64,000 bases of DNA from Bacillus carboniphilus (GCF_020524035.2 NZ_CP129013.1:2035822-2099821), one strand, 5' to 3'; counted from the first letter of the stretch, positions 1 through 10,071 are shown. Numbers and translations are program-made. The notes: a model not told the origin generated them from the letters alone.

Positions 1-9
1 TCATCCTCC

Positions 10-252
10 TTAACACCAGCCATTCTCTTCATCACAATCTACAAATTTTTGATCCGGTTGCACGGTAACATCTGCAAATTGATAAAAACGACTATTGTGA
101 TATTCAAACCCATTTTTGAGATTTAAGGGTGAATTTTCAGATTGAGGGATTTGACCAATTGGTTCTCCCTCCATATATAATTCAATTTGATTACCAGTAA
201 ACTTTCCAATAATTCGGTCTGTTACATCTATTTTTTGTTTTTCAAAAGTCAT
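10..252 (-). CDS. yusG: YusG-like DUF2553 protein
   Basis: An 80-residue cytoplasmic protein of unknown function. It has no signal peptide or membrane segment. The sequence begins MTFEKQKIDVTDRIIGKF and has a short beta-rich body with a YQFADVT segment, which matches my memory of the B. subtilis YusG (DUF2553) family. The position immediately upstream of gcvH on the same strand is also the B. subtilis arrangement, and this supports the call. The start is preceded by AGGAGGGTGC, a strong ribosome site. It is probably cotranscribed with gcvH or reads into the region beyond the window edge. No function can be assigned. Confidence 0.8.
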   Translation of the reverse strand: MTFEKQKIDVTDRIIGKFTGNQIELYMEGEPIGQIPQSENSPLNLKNGFEYHNSRFYQFADVTVQPDQKFVDCDEENGWC

Positions 253-327
253 CGTGCACCCTCCTATTTAGTTAACATACGCTTGTCGTTAGTCTTCACC
301 TAAATAGGAGTCATCATGTATTTTCAA

Positions 328-711
328 TTAATCTTCGTTTATCATTTTTTGATATTGTTCATCCGTCATTAAGCTATCAATTTCTGATAAATCCTTTGGT
401 TCAACAACCACCATCCATGCCTTTTCATATGGTGATTCATTAACAAACTCCGGACTATCTTCCAATTCTTCATTTATTTCTAAAACTGTACCATTTATCG
501 GAGCATATAACTCAGAGACTGTTTTTACAGATTCTACACTTCCAAAAGGCTCATCGGCTTCAATTTCGTCTCCTACTTCAGGGAGCTCGACAAAAACAAT
601 GTCACCAAGTTCTGACTGCGCAAAATGTGTGATTCCAATTCTAACCTTTCCATCTTCAATCTTTACCCACTCATGTTCTTCTGAATAACGTAAATCTTTA
701 GGTAAACTCAT
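328..711 (-). CDS. gcvH: Glycine cleavage system H protein
   Basis: Lipoyl carrier protein of the glycine cleavage system. In Bacillus GcvH is also the octanoyl relay for lipoate assembly. The 127 residues equal the usual family length. The lipoylation motif [15 protein letters not shown] places the modified lysine at residue 63, and the family opening ([10 protein letters not shown]) is intact. The start is preceded by AGGAGG. The other gcv genes (gcvT, gcvPA, gcvPB) are not in this window, so this is the isolated gcvH locus typical of Bacillus, between yusG and yusI. The cytoplasmic location and role follow from the family. The call is secure. Confidence 0.97.
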   Translation of the reverse strand: MSLPKDLRYSEEHEWVKIEDGKVRIGITHFAQSELGDIVFVELPEVGDEIEADEPFGSVESVKTVSELYAPINGTVLEINEELEDSPEFVNESPYEKAWMVVVEPKDLSEIDSLMTDEQYQKMINED

Positions 712-742
712 CTGTTAAAACCTCCTAAAATGACATTTGTGA

Positions 743-1105
743 TCAATCATTACCCCAAATTGCTTCAAAATCTTCTACTTTAAACCCTACTGTTACTCGC
801 TTTCCATCTGTTACAATCGGTCTTTTCAGTAACATTCCATCTGAGGATAATAGTGCTAGTAGTTCTTCTTCTGGTAATACTCCTACTTTATCCTTCATCC
901 CTAGCTCACGATACTTTTTACCGCTTGTATTAAAAAACTTTTTTAATGGTAGTCCACTTTTTTGATAAAGTTCTTTAATAGTGTCTTTGGAAGGAGGATG
1001 TTCAACAATATGTATTGGCTTCAAATCAATTCCTTTTTCTTCAAACCAGTTTTTCGCCTTCCGACAAGTGCCGCATTTCGGATACCAATAAAAGGTTAAC
1101 TCCAA
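743..1105 (-). CDS. yusI: ArsC/Spx-family protein YusI
   Basis: A small thioredoxin-fold protein of the ArsC/Spx family, with a CxxC pair near the N-terminus (PKCGTCRKAK), the middle VEHPPS segment and the C-terminal RPIVTDGK motif of this family. The longest frame opens at 1132. I prefer the TTG at 1105 because AAGGCGGTG lies five bases upstream of it and the resulting 120 residues match the usual family length. It is either an arsenate-reductase-like or an Spx-like redox protein, and the sequence does not decide which. B. subtilis YusI occupies the same position between gcvH and fadE. Confidence 0.85.
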   Translation of the reverse strand: MELTFYWYPKCGTCRKAKNWFEEKGIDLKPIHIVEHPPSKDTIKELYQKSGLPLKKFFNTSGKKYRELGMKDKVGVLPEEELLALLSSDGMLLKRPIVTDGKRVTVGFKVEDFEAIWGND

Positions 1106-1199
1106 AAAATCACCGCCTTCAAACTTTCTCAACCGTATTGTAGCATATTATGAAATGAAATCATAACCAACACGGTTATTATATTATACTTAAAATTAA

Positions 1200-1230
1200 A
1201 AAAAGCTGACTCACTTAAAAGAGTCAGCCT
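1200..1230 (-). terminator. Terminator of the fad operon
   Basis: On the minus strand, GCTGACTC and its complement (1205-1212 and 1221-1228) form a hairpin followed by a run of T residues. It lies just after the fadE stop and probably ends the fadN-fadA-fadE transcript. Confidence 0.85.
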
Positions 1231-1241
1231 TGTAAATTTAA

Positions 1242-3026
1242 TTATACGATAAATCTTTCAGCTTCAAGGATATTTTTCGCAATTTCACGTTTTTTCTCAA
1301 TCACATTAATTGGATTGTGTCGAGTGAACTTACGTAATGCCGAAAGCATCATGCGCAATGTGTCTCCACTTTCTGATGCTATGATGGACTCTTTTGCATC
1401 TGCTTCAATTGCGCAAATGCTTCTTGACAATACACTTGAGTATAAAGAAGTTTTTGTCTCGCTTTTTCTTCTCCAACCGAATTGATTGCTTTTTCTGTAC
1501 GTAAAATAGCTGATTCCATTGTATAAATGTTGTTAACCATATCTGCAATATTCACCAATATTTCTTGCTCTTTTTGAAGTTTTTCTCCATATTTTTGTGC
1601 AGCAAGACCAGCAACCATTAAGCCCATTTTCTTGGCATTTTTGAGTAAATATTTTTCTTGTTCTAAGGCTCCATCACCAACTTCTTCTGGCATCATCATC
1701 ATTAACTCTTCTTGAAGTGCTTGAGCTTTTTGAAGTAAAGGTAATTCACCCTTCATCGCTTTACGCATAAATGTTGCCCGGAACAATTAAACGGTTAATT
1801 TCGTTTGTTCCTTCAAAGATACGATTAATACGAGAATCGCGATATGCTCTTTCAACCTCATACTCAGTCATGTAGCCATATCCACCATGAATTTGAACTG
1901 CTTCATCGGCAATATAGTCTAATGTTTCAGAACCATGAACTTTATTTAGTGAACATTCAATCGCATATTCAGAAATGGCATCCGCAACCGCTTTACCGTC
2001 TTTAATCTCTTCTTTTGATAGGTTACTCATACGAGCTTCAAATAATCCTACAGTACGATAGGTAGCACTTTCTGATGCATATAATTTAGAAGCCATATTT
2101 GCTATTTTCTCTTGAATTAGTGAAAAGCTAGAGATTGGTCTTTTGAACTGTTGGCGTTGGTTTGCATATTCTGCAGAAAGTTGAACTAAACGTTTAGATG
2201 CACCAATTCCACCTAATGCTAATTTATAGCGTCCAATGTTCAAAATATTAAAGGCAATGATGTGACCTTTTCCTGCTTCACCTAAAAGGTTCTCTTTTGG
2301 TACTGCTACGTCTTCTAAAATTAAAGTACGTGTAGATGAACTTTTGATCCCCATTTTCTTCTCTTCAGGTCCTGTAGAAACTCCGTCATATTCTTTTTCT
2401 ACAATAAACGCTGAGAATTGTTCTCCATCAATTTTCGCATACACAACAAACACATCAGCAAATGCTGAGTTTGTAATCCATTGCTTCTCACCATTTAAAA
2501 TATAATGAGTACCTTCGTCATTTAGTTTTGCTGTTGTTTTAGCTCCTAATGCATCTGATCCAGAACCAGGCTCAGTTAACGCATAAGCAGCTAATTTTTC
2601 ACCTGTCGCTAATAAGGGAAGATATTTCTTTTTTTGTTCTTCATTACCAAACAAAACGATAGGTAAAGAACCGATTCCTACATGAGCACCATAAGATACT
2701 GAAAATCCACCAGCACGAGCAAACTTTTCAGTAATTAAAGCTGTACTAATCTTATCTAATTCTATTCCACCATACTCTTCAGGAACGTCTGCTCCTAATA
2801 ATCCAAGTTCCCCAGCTTTTTTCAGTAACATGACAGATTTATCAAATTCATGATTTTCCATTGCTTCCACATTAGGAAGAACATCGTTTAATATATAATC
2901 TTCCGTTGTTTTTGCAATCATTTTTTGTTCGTCAGAGTATTCCTCAGGTACAAATACTTCTTCTGCTAATACTTCATCAATTAAAAAGCTTCCACCCTTT
3001 GCAACTTTCTCCGTAACGTTAGCCAT
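1242..3026 (-). CDS. fadE: Acyl-CoA dehydrogenase FadE, two frameshifts
   Basis: Catalyses the first, FAD-dependent step of fatty-acid beta-oxidation (acyl-CoA to trans-2-enoyl-CoA). Family signatures are [23 protein letters not shown], the [15 protein letters not shown] region and [19 protein letters not shown], followed by the long C-terminal extension of the YusJ type. The start is ATG at 3026 (MANVTEK) behind GGGGGAA. The frame breaks twice: an extra base near 1774 (after LIVPG) and a missing base near 1410 (after EAFAQ). Correcting both gives 594 residues, close to the expected length, with no stop codon elsewhere. I infer sequencing errors rather than a dead gene. Third gene of the fadN-fadA-fadE operon. 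Confidence 0.9.
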
Positions 3027-3067
3027 TAAAAAATTCCCCCATTTCATTCTTTTAAAATGATTAATCT

Positions 3068-3106
3068 AAGAGTACTAGACATTACAAATGGAAAATCTAG
3101 TACTCT
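3068..3106 (-). other. fadA-fadE intercistronic hairpin
   Basis: GAGTACTAGA and TCTAGTACTC form a perfect 10-bp stem in the spacer between fadA and fadE. No T-run follows it, so it is more likely a messenger-stability or processing element than a terminator. Confidence 0.5.
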
Positions 3107-3146
3107 TACTATTTCAACGTTTAACTTCTTGCCAAAGTCGACATAA

Positions 3147-4324
3147 TTAAGAGATTAACTCAAATACTCCAGCTGCACCCATACCGCCACCAATACACAT
3201 TGTTACTACGCCGAACTGCTCATTACGACGTCTCATTTCATGAAGTAAGCTTAGTGTAAGTTTGGCTCCAGTACATCCTAGAGGATGCCCTAATGCTATT
3301 GCACCACCATTGACATTCACTTTTTCTTCATCTAGTCCTAATTCGCGAATAACTTGAATAGACTGTGAAGCAAAAGCCTCATTTAATTCAAACAATCCTA
3401 TATCAGAGACTTCTAAGCCAGCTAGTTTTAGAGCCTTCGGTACAGCTACAACTGGTCCAATCCCCATAATTTCAGGAGGAACTCCACCTACCGCGAAAGA
3501 ACGGAATTTAATTAATGGTTGTAAACCTAGTGATTCAGCTTTCTCACGTTCCATAACCATAACTGAAGCAGCCCCATCATTCGTTGGTGAGGAGTTTCCA
3601 GCTGTAACTGATCCTTTAGCAGAGAAAACCGGTCGTAGTTTTGCTAAAGTTTCTGTATTCGTACCAGGTCTTACACATTCATCTTGACTAAAGGTCATCG
3701 TTGTTTCCTTAAGTTTTAAATCTGCCCCAACTTCTCTTTTCGTAACCTCAACTGGAATGATTTCTTCAGAAAACTTACCTTCAGAAAGGGCAACTGCCGC
3801 TTTTTGATGACTGCGAACAGCAAATGCATCTTGTTCTTCACGTGATATTCCATATTTCATTGCTACTTGCTCTGCAGTATGCCCCATGCTCATATAGTAC
3901 TCGGGAGCTTCTTCAGCAAGTTTCGCATTTGGACGTATCGTATTTCCCATCATAGGAACAAGACTCATAGATTCTGCTCCACCTGCAATAACAGTATCTG
4001 AATGTCCAAGCATAATTCTTTCTGCTGCATAAGCAATACTTTGTAGACCCGATGAACAATAACGGTTAATAGTGATGGCAGGAACTGTGTTAGGAAGTCC
4101 TGCTAATGCACCAATATTACGCGCCATGTTTAAACCTTGTTCTGCTTCTGGCATCGCGCAACCAAAAATAATATCATCGATATTCCCTTCATAATTCCCT
4201 GCACGCTTCAACGTTTCTTTAACAACTAAAGCACCTAAATCATCTGGACGAACATGAGTAATGTTCCTTTTTTTGCTTTACCTACAGGTGTTCTAGCACC
4301 TGCAACAATTACTGCTTCTTTCAT
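3147..4324 (-). CDS. fadA: Acetyl-CoA C-acyltransferase (thiolase) FadA, frameshift
   Basis: 3-ketoacyl-CoA thiolase, the last step of beta-oxidation, cleaving 3-ketoacyl-CoA with CoA to release acetyl-CoA. Motifs: [19 protein letters not shown] with the acyl-accepting cysteine, the [11 protein letters not shown] segment, [18 protein letters not shown], and the C-terminal [10 protein letters not shown] with the second catalytic cysteine. The frame that opens at 4211 is truncated. The true start is ATG 4324 ([20 protein letters not shown]) behind GGAGGGAG, and one missing base near 4258 (after KKGTL) restores [19 protein letters not shown]. The corrected length of about 392 residues equals the family norm. 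Twenty bases separate it from fadN upstream. Confidence 0.93.
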
Positions 4325-4344
4325 AGTTTCATCTCCCTCCTTTG

Positions 4345-6732
4345 TTAGTTACGAAGTGGCTTTCCTTTTACAAGCATATGCTGCATGCGTTGCTGAGATT
4401 TTGGTTCAGCTACTAGACTTAAAAATGCTTCTCTTTCTAAATCTAATAAATATTGCTCATCGACTTCAGTTCCAAATGGTACACGTCCACCAGCGATAAC
4501 AAATGCAAGTTTTTCAGCAATTTTCAAATCATGCTCGGAAGCGTACCCTGATAAATGCATCGATCTTGCACCTAGTAACAAGGCAGCCATAACCTGACTC
4601 ACCAACAACAGGAATTTTCTTTCTTACTGGTGTCGTGTATCCACCATCAAATAACGATATAACACGCTGTTTGGCATCATGTAACAAGTGATCACCGTTA
4701 ATGCTAATTCCATCTTCCTTATTTAAGAATCCTAACGTTCTTGCTTCTTCTCCAGATGTAGACACTTTTGCAGTTGCAATCGTTTCAAATGTTTTGTTCG
4801 CTACATCTTGTAAGTCAAAGCCAACTTGACTATTCATCGTATCTAACAGCTTAATATAAAGCTCTTTGTTTCCTCCCCCCACCAGGGATTAAACCTACTC
4901 CAGCTTCAACTAATCCCATATACGTCTCAGAAGAGGCTTGGATTTGACTAGTAGGAAGACAGATTTCTGTTCCTCCACCAAGAGTCATACTATAAGGTGC
5001 AGCAACAACTGGCTTAGAGCTATATTTCATTTTCATCATGGCTTTTTGGAATTGACTAATCACCATTTCTACATCGAAATAGTTTTCATCTTGCGCTTCC
5101 ATTAAAATCATCGCCAAATTGGCACCGACACAGAAGTTTTTCGCTTGGTTTCCTATAACAAGCCCTTTGTAGTTTTTATCTACTTCATCAAGAGCATAAT
5201 TTAACATTTGGATAATATCTAATCCGATTGCATTATTAGGAGACGTAAATTCTAGTAACGCAACATCATCACCCAAATCAATTAAACTTGCTCCAGAGTT
5301 TTTCTTAATAACTCCTTTTGCCTCTTTCACTGTTTTTAAGTGAATGGCTTTTGGATTCTCATGGAATGCTCTATATTCGCCATTATGGTAATAGAAAGTA
5401 ACCCCATTCTCTTGCTTATAGAATGTTTCGTTTCCTTTTTCAATGAATTCTTTTATCCAATTTGGAATCTTTTTACCTTCAGATTCCATCTTTTCTACTG
5501 CTTTATTTACACCAATCGCATCCCAAATTTCAAACGGACCTAGGTTCCAACCAAATCCCCATTTCATTGCTTGGTCAATCGCCATTACATCATCTGCAAT
5601 TTCTCCAAGTAATTCAGCTGAATAAAGAAGGGGATGCACTCGTGATGTTCCAAAGCAAGTTCCCAGCTCGATCATCAGCATATAGAAGCGCTTTCAATTT
5701 GTTACGCGTTCCTTTTACTTGCTTAGCTCCCTCAATTGAAGCCGTTTTCAATTTCTTACGAGGAACATAATCCAAAAGATTGGTAATCTAGTTCTAATAT
5801 TTCTTTTCCTTCTTTTTTATAAAAACCTTGACCCACTTTACTTCCTAACATACCTTCATCCAACATTTTCTTCATGAAGGAAGGCAGTTCAAAAACAGCT
5901 TTCTCGTCACCTTCAACCTTGTCATAAACATTTTTTGCAACGTGACCAAACGTATCTAGACCAACAACATCCAATGTTCTAAAGGTGGCACTTTTCGGTC
6001 TACCAATAAGTGGACCTGTAATAGAGTCTACTTCACCTACAGAGTATTCACCTTTGACCATTTCTTGGACAGTCACAAGTAATCCATACGTTCCAATTCG
6101 ATTGGCGATGAAATTCGGTGTATCCTTTGCTTCTACAACACCTTTACCTAATTCATCTTCACCGTATTTCTTCATAAACGCTAATACTTCTGGGTCCGTA
6201 TCTTTAGTTGGAATGACTTCTAACAACTTTAAATATCTTGGCGGGTTAAAGAAGTGTGTTCCTAAGAAATTTTTACGAAAATCTTCAGACCTACCTTCAG
6301 CCATCTCTTCAATAGAAATACCTGAAGTGTTTGAACTGACAATGCTCCCTGGCTTCCTATTTGCCTCAACTTTTTCAAATACTTTTTTCTTTATATCTAA
6401 GTTTTCAACTACAACTTCAATAATCCAATCTACATCTTTAAGTTTTTCAAAATCGTCTTCAAAGTTACCTGCTTCAATTAATAATAGGTTTTCTTTTGAA
6501 GTTAATGGTGCCGGTTTTTGTTTCAACAACTTTTTCATCGATTCGTTAACAATACGATTACGCACTACCTTATCTTCTAATGTTAATCCTTGCTTCGTTT
6601 CCTTGTCCGTAAGTTCTCTTGGGACGATGTCTAATAGTAATACAGGAATACCAATGTTCGCTAAGTGCGCGCAATTCCAGAGCCCATTACACCTGACCCT
6701 AAAACAGCAGCCTTTTTAATTCGCTGGACCAT
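4345..6732 (-). CDS. fadN: 3-hydroxyacyl-CoA dehydrogenase/enoyl-CoA hydratase FadN, five frameshifts
   Basis: Bifunctional beta-oxidation enzyme: an N-terminal NAD-binding 3-hydroxyacyl-CoA dehydrogenase (AAVLGSGVMGSGIA, SSNTSGISI, GTHFFNPPRYLKLLEVI) followed by a crotonase domain (VAAPYSMTLGGGTEICLP, GLIPGGGG). The start is ATG 6732 (MVQRIKKAAV). Five single-base breaks interrupt it: a missing base near 6670 and extra bases at 5772, 5630-5633 (CCCC), 4875-4880 (poly-C) and 4587. All restore perfect family sequence and give about 794 residues, the usual size. There is no internal stop in the restored frame. Homologous to B. subtilis YusL/FadN and first gene of the operon. I favour sequence error over true decay. 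Confidence 0.9.
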
Positions 6733-6752
6733 TTATTATCCCCCTTTAAGTT

Positions 6753-6770
6753 TGAATGAATAATCATTCA
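6753..6770. promoter_or_regulatory. FadR operator upstream of fadN
   Basis: TGAATGAATAATCATTCA matches the Bacillus FadR consensus TGAATGANTANTCATTCA at every defined position. It lies 21 bases upstream of the fadN start, in the leader. The TetR-family regulator FadR binds such sites in the absence of long-chain acyl-CoA, so the operon is expected to be induced by fatty acids. Confidence 0.93.
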
Positions 6771-6814
6771 TTTTTATTGTAAAAAATTTTATGAATATTT
6801 CTCCCACTACTTAT

Positions 6815-6843
6815 ACTATAAAATATTTTGAGGATGATCTCAA
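6815..6843 (-). promoter_or_regulatory. Candidate sigma-A promoter of fadN
   Basis: On the minus strand TTGAGA, 17 bases, then TATAGT. It lies about 45 bases upstream of the FadR operator, so the operator would be transcribed in the leader. Confidence 0.5.
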
Positions 6844-6925
6844 TAGATTTGTTCCTATTTTTGTTTATTTTCAGTCTTGAAGGGTAAAATAGGCTCGAAC
6901 ATCCTTATGAGAGGTGAAATATTTT

Positions 6926-7075
6926 ATGACAAAACGACAAAAGCAACCATCCAAAGCCGCTGTCAGTTCTTCTAGTGTAAAAGGAAATGCAGGACCTACA
7001 AATGAAATGGATGGCGGTGGAAAGAAAACGAGTCAAAACCAGCAATATGGTAAAGAAAATATGGGGACTGAATAG
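6926..7075 (+). CDS. yuzL: YuzL-like small protein
   Basis: A 49-residue basic, hydrophilic peptide (MTKRQKQPSKAAVSSSSVKG, then NAGPTNE). The KxPSKA(G/A)V...G(N)AGPT pattern fits the YuzL family of Bacillus, an uncharacterised family often found beside fadN. GAGGTG lies ten bases before the ATG. It is divergent from fadN and convergent with fadM. The composition resembles that of small acid-soluble spore proteins, but no function can be claimed. Confidence 0.8.
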   Translation: MTKRQKQPSKAAVSSSSVKGNAGPTNEMDGGGKKTSQNQQYGKENMGTE

Positions 7076-7086
7076 CTAACTTTATG

Positions 7087-7114
7087 GCCTGCTTTTTAAT
7101 AGCTAAAAGCAGGC
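7087..7114. terminator. Bidirectional terminator, yuzL/fadM
   Basis: GCCTGCTTTT and AAAAGCAGGC (7087-7096 and 7105-7114) form a 10-bp stem between two convergent genes, with A and T tracts inside the stem that can serve both strands. Confidence 0.75.
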
Positions 7115-7124
7115 TCCTAATCAA

Positions 7125-8042
7125 TTATTTTTTTACCATTCCTTTCAAAACAAACGCCACGTTAGCCGGTCGCTCTGCTAATCGTCTCATAAAATACCCA
7201 TACCAGTCAGTCCCATAAGGAACATAAACCCTCATTCGGTATCCTTCTTTAACGAGCTCTCTTTGTCGATCTACACGAATACCATATAACATTTGAAATT
7301 CAAACTGTGATTTTGGGATGTTGTGTTTTTTAACTAATTGTTTTGTATAATTAATAATTTCATCATCATGTGTAGCGATTGCAGTATAGTTTCCATTTAA
7401 CATATGAATCGCAATGATCTTTTTAAAGTTTTCATCTACATCTTCTTTTTTAGGAAAAGCTATTTCTGGCGATTCTTTATAAGCCCCTTTCACTAAACGT
7501 AAGTTAGGACTATATTGATTCAAATCTTGAATATCATCAACCGTTCTGTAAAGGTAGGCTTGCAAAACGGTCCCAACATTATCATATTCAGATATTAATC
7601 GTTTAAAAATTTCAAGGGTTTTCTCACATCTTGAATAGTCTTCCATATCTATCGTCACAAACACGTTATATTCTTTTGCTACTTTTAAAATTCTATTCAT
7701 ATTAAAAAGAACAATTTCATCAGATAAGTCCAATCCCATAGAGGTCATTTTTAAAGATAACTGAGAACGAAGTCCTTTTTGTCCGATTGCCTTGATTGCC
7801 TCTATACAATGATCTGCCATTTCATTTGCTTCAACTTCGTTATCAACAAACTCACCTAAATAATCAATCGTCACATCTAAATTTTCTTGATTTAATTTTC
7901 GAATAACATCGGAAGCAAGATTAATGGTTTCCCCTGCAACAAACCTTGAAGCACCAAATTTAAGTCCATATCGTTTAGCCAACTTTGTTAATGCTTTATT
8001 TTTCGATAAGAATAAAAATGAATTTCGTAAAATTTGTTCCAT
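7125..8042 (-). CDS. fadM: Proline dehydrogenase FadM/PutB-like
   Basis: FAD-dependent proline dehydrogenase, converting proline to delta-1-pyrroline-5-carboxylate with electrons to the quinone pool. Conserved elements include the VTIDMEDYSRCEKTLEIF strand, LRLVKGAYKESPEIAFP, the FEFQMLYGIR motif and the C-terminal RVYVPYGTDWYGYFMRRLAERP, which binds substrate and flavin in this family. I chose ATG 8042 (MEQILRNSF) over the longer frame because AGGAGG sits seven bases upstream. The resulting 305 residues match the monofunctional Firmicute enzyme. In B. subtilis the gene beside fadN is yusM/fadM. Whether it belongs to proline catabolism or to a fad-linked role is inference. Confidence 0.92.
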   Translation of the reverse strand: MEQILRNSFLFLSKNKALTKLAKRYGLKFGASRFVAGETINLASDVIRKLNQENLDVTIDYLGEFVDNEVEANEMADHCIEAIKAIGQKGLRSQLSLKMTSMGLDLSDEIVLFNMNRILKVAKEYNVFVTIDMEDYSRCEKTLEIFKRLISEYDNVGTVLQAYLYRTVDDIQDLNQYSPNLRLVKGAYKESPEIAFPKKEDVDENFKKIIAIHMLNGNYTAIATHDDEIINYTKQLVKKHNIPKSQFEFQMLYGIRVDRQRELVKEGYRMRVYVPYGTDWYGYFMRRLAERPANVAFVLKGMVKK

Positions 8043-8289
8043 AGAACAACCTCCTAAAGACAAAATCACTCCTGATAATAACGTTAAATTTAGCTAAATC
8101 AAGCCATTCTTAGTTATTTTATATCGTCTGCCTTATAATATTTTATCATTAATCTCCCTTTGTTTAATATACTTTTATTTACTCAAGATAACAAGCAAAT
8201 TAAAACGAACATGAAAAATGAACTTTGAATAAAAAATCAAACATGTGGAAGTCTATTATTGACTATTGTGTAAGGAGGAACAAACCAAT

Positions 8290-8550
8290 ATGCAACAACA
8301 AACGTCAACCAATCAAGTAACGAATACAATGAATCAGCCACCTAATGTTTTATCAACGAAAGATCTATTATATTTAGAGGACATGTTGTCTTGGAATTTA
8401 ATTGCGATGAAAAAAGCACATTCCTTCGCGACTCAATGCACGAATCCGGAAGTACAAAATGAGTTAAATAAGGTGGGAGAAATGCACAACAAACACTATC
8501 AACAAATTTTACAAAAGCTCCAGTCTAATAACCAACAATCAATTCAGTAG
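8290..8550 (+). CDS. CotF-like spore coat protein, first of pair
   Basis: An 86-residue glutamine- and asparagine-rich protein with a helical core (STKDLLYLEDMLSWNLIAMK), which is the pattern of CotF-family coat proteins and ferritin-like two-helix modules. The longer frame starts at 8266, but AAGGAGG at 8272-8278 points to ATG 8290 (MQQQTSTNQ). Fourteen bases separate it from a second coat-like gene, so the two form an operon, probably transcribed in the mother cell. Position next to fadM matches yusN in B. subtilis. Function is inferred from the family only. Confidence 0.8.
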   Translation: MQQQTSTNQVTNTMNQPPNVLSTKDLLYLEDMLSWNLIAMKKAHSFATQCTNPEVQNELNKVGEMHNKHYQQILQKLQSNNQQSIQ

Positions 8551-8564
8551 GAGGGATCATAACT

Positions 8565-8903
8565 ATGAATCAACAAAATCAACCACAAAAAATAGGAAAT
8601 CCTGAAACGCCCATTTCAAAAACTCCTGAGATGAATGAAAGGGATTATGTCAATGACTTATTAGCCACTGAAAAATATATGACTGGTTCATATTGTACAG
8701 CTTTAAATGAAATGAGTCATGAATCCTTGTATAAAGACATACAAACTATTTTTAACGAAACACAAAACTGCCAGCGAGAAATATATGACCTTATGTTTAA
8801 AAATGGTTGGTATAAACTAGAGCCTGCTGAAACAACAAAAATAAACCAATCTTATCAACAATTTTCAACCTATGCCCAACAACAGTCTCCATATGTGCAA
8901 TAA
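8565..8903 (+). CDS. yusN: CotF-like spore coat protein YusN
   Basis: A 112-residue coat protein with the CotF signature NERDYVNDLLATEKYMTGSY, followed by a second helix ending in QREIYDLMFKNGWYKLEPA. These two long helices are the usual CotF domain. The N- and C-terminal tails are rich in Gln and Pro. AGGAGGG precedes ATG 8565. Second gene of a two-gene operon ending at a strong hairpin. Most likely an inner-coat component deposited during sporulation. Confidence 0.85.
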   Translation: MNQQNQPQKIGNPETPISKTPEMNERDYVNDLLATEKYMTGSYCTALNEMSHESLYKDIQTIFNETQNCQREIYDLMFKNGWYKLEPAETTKINQSYQQFSTYAQQQSPYVQ

Positions 8904-8905
8904 AG

Positions 8906-8944
8906 AAAAAAACATCAGAGCGCAATCAGCTGCTCCGATGTTTT
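8906..8944. terminator. Bidirectional terminator
   Basis: AAAACATC-A-GAGC pairs with GCTC-C-GATGTTTT around a short loop, flanked by A and T runs. It serves the coat operon on plus and yusU on minus. Confidence 0.85.
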
Positions 8945-9203
8945 TTAATTTTCCCTTTTTTGTTCAGCTCTATATGCTTGATTTAACGTCCGTATCTCCT
9001 CTATAAGTTCCTTCATAGCTTGTTTCCCTTCTGGAAATCTTTCATTCCAATGCTTGACTAAAGGGGGCATCGATTTGGAAATATAAGTATAAAGCACCCA
9101 CGTTTCAACCTTTTTTTTGTAATTCTTCGTTCGATTCACCTAACATCAATTCTGTATATTTCTCTAATAAACTCCCAAACTGATCCGTAAATTCTTTATC
9201 CAA
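8945..9203 (-). CDS. yusU: YusU-like DUF2573 protein, frameshift
   Basis: A small helical cytoplasmic protein of unknown function. The C-terminal 60 residues (VETWVLYTYISKSMPPLVKHW, FPEGKQAMKELIEEIRTLN) match the YusU/DUF2573 family. The visible downstream frame starts at 9139 only because an extra A in a run of eight (9113-9120) breaks the gene. Removing it joins DKEFTDQFGSLLEKYTELML to the rest. The start is then TTG 9203 behind GGGGAGG, giving about 85 residues. It lies downstream of the yusV-like ATPase gene on the same strand, as in B. subtilis where yusU precedes yusV. Confidence 0.78.
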
Positions 9204-9238
9204 CTCAATAGTCCTCCCCTCATATTTAGATCTATTAA

Positions 9239-10056
9239 CTAGGCTAAACGATTATTCGCTTCCATTACCCTTCTCCCTTTTCCATGAGGGATACACATCG
9301 GTGTACCAAAAACGGGATCATTTGTAATACTACAATCCAAATTAAAAACATTGTTGACAAACCTTTCTGTCACAATTTCTTCCGGACGACCGTATTGAAC
9401 AACTGTTTTTCCTTTTAAAGCAATGAGGTGATGAGCATATCTGCAAGCTAAATTTAAATCATGAAGGACCATCACGATTGTTCTCCCATTGTTCTCGTTC
9501 AGTTCAAACAATAAATCTAACACTTCTATTTGATGGCTCATATCCAAATAAGTCGTAGGTTCATCTAGAAGTAATATTTCTGTATTTTGTGCAAGTGTCA
9601 TCGCAATCCATGCACGTTGCCTTTGTCCGCCGCTCAATGAATCAATCGGTTGATCCGCTATATGATCAATATGGGTTGACCTTAAAGCGTCCTGAACAAT
9701 ATCCTCATCTTCAATTGACCATTGTTTGAGCCATGATTGGTGAGGATACCTCCCTTGCCTAACTAGCTGATAAACAGTAATTGCTTCAGGAACCTCAGGA
9801 GATTGAGGAAGAATGGCCACTTGTTTTGCCACTTCTTTCGTCGATTGCTTATGAATGGATTCTCCGTCTAAGTATACCATCCCTTTTTTTCGGCTTTAAT
9901 ATTCGAGCGAGTGATTTCAATAAAGTAGACTTTCCGCAGCCATTTCCACCTATTAATGCTGTAATTTTCCCCTCTAGGTATGGATAAATTTAACTCTTCT
10001 ATAATTAACTCTTTACCATAAGATAATGATAAGTTTTCTGCTACCAATCCAGTCAT
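9239..10056 (-). CDS. yusV: Ferric-siderophore ABC transporter ATPase YusV-like, two frameshifts
   Basis: Cytoplasmic ATPase that powers ferric-siderophore import. Restoring two extra bases (one in CCCC at 9969-9972, one in the T-run 9884-9890) gives a 271-residue protein with Walker [11 protein letters not shown]-loop ILPQSPE, signature [17 protein letters not shown], Walker [14 protein letters not shown] and the switch His in [15 protein letters not shown]. Without correction the Walker A is lost. The start ATG 10056 ([14 protein letters not shown]) follows AAGGGG. Fifteen bases downstream of the permease gene, so part of the Fur-controlled import operon. Confidence 0.92.
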
Positions 10057-10071
10057 GCCTACCCCTTCTTT

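Noticed and set aside
5985-6719. Long plus-strand frame of 244 codons
   Set aside because: It lies opposite the restored fadN coding sequence, has no good ribosome site and a Ser/Phe-rich composition typical of an antisense shadow.
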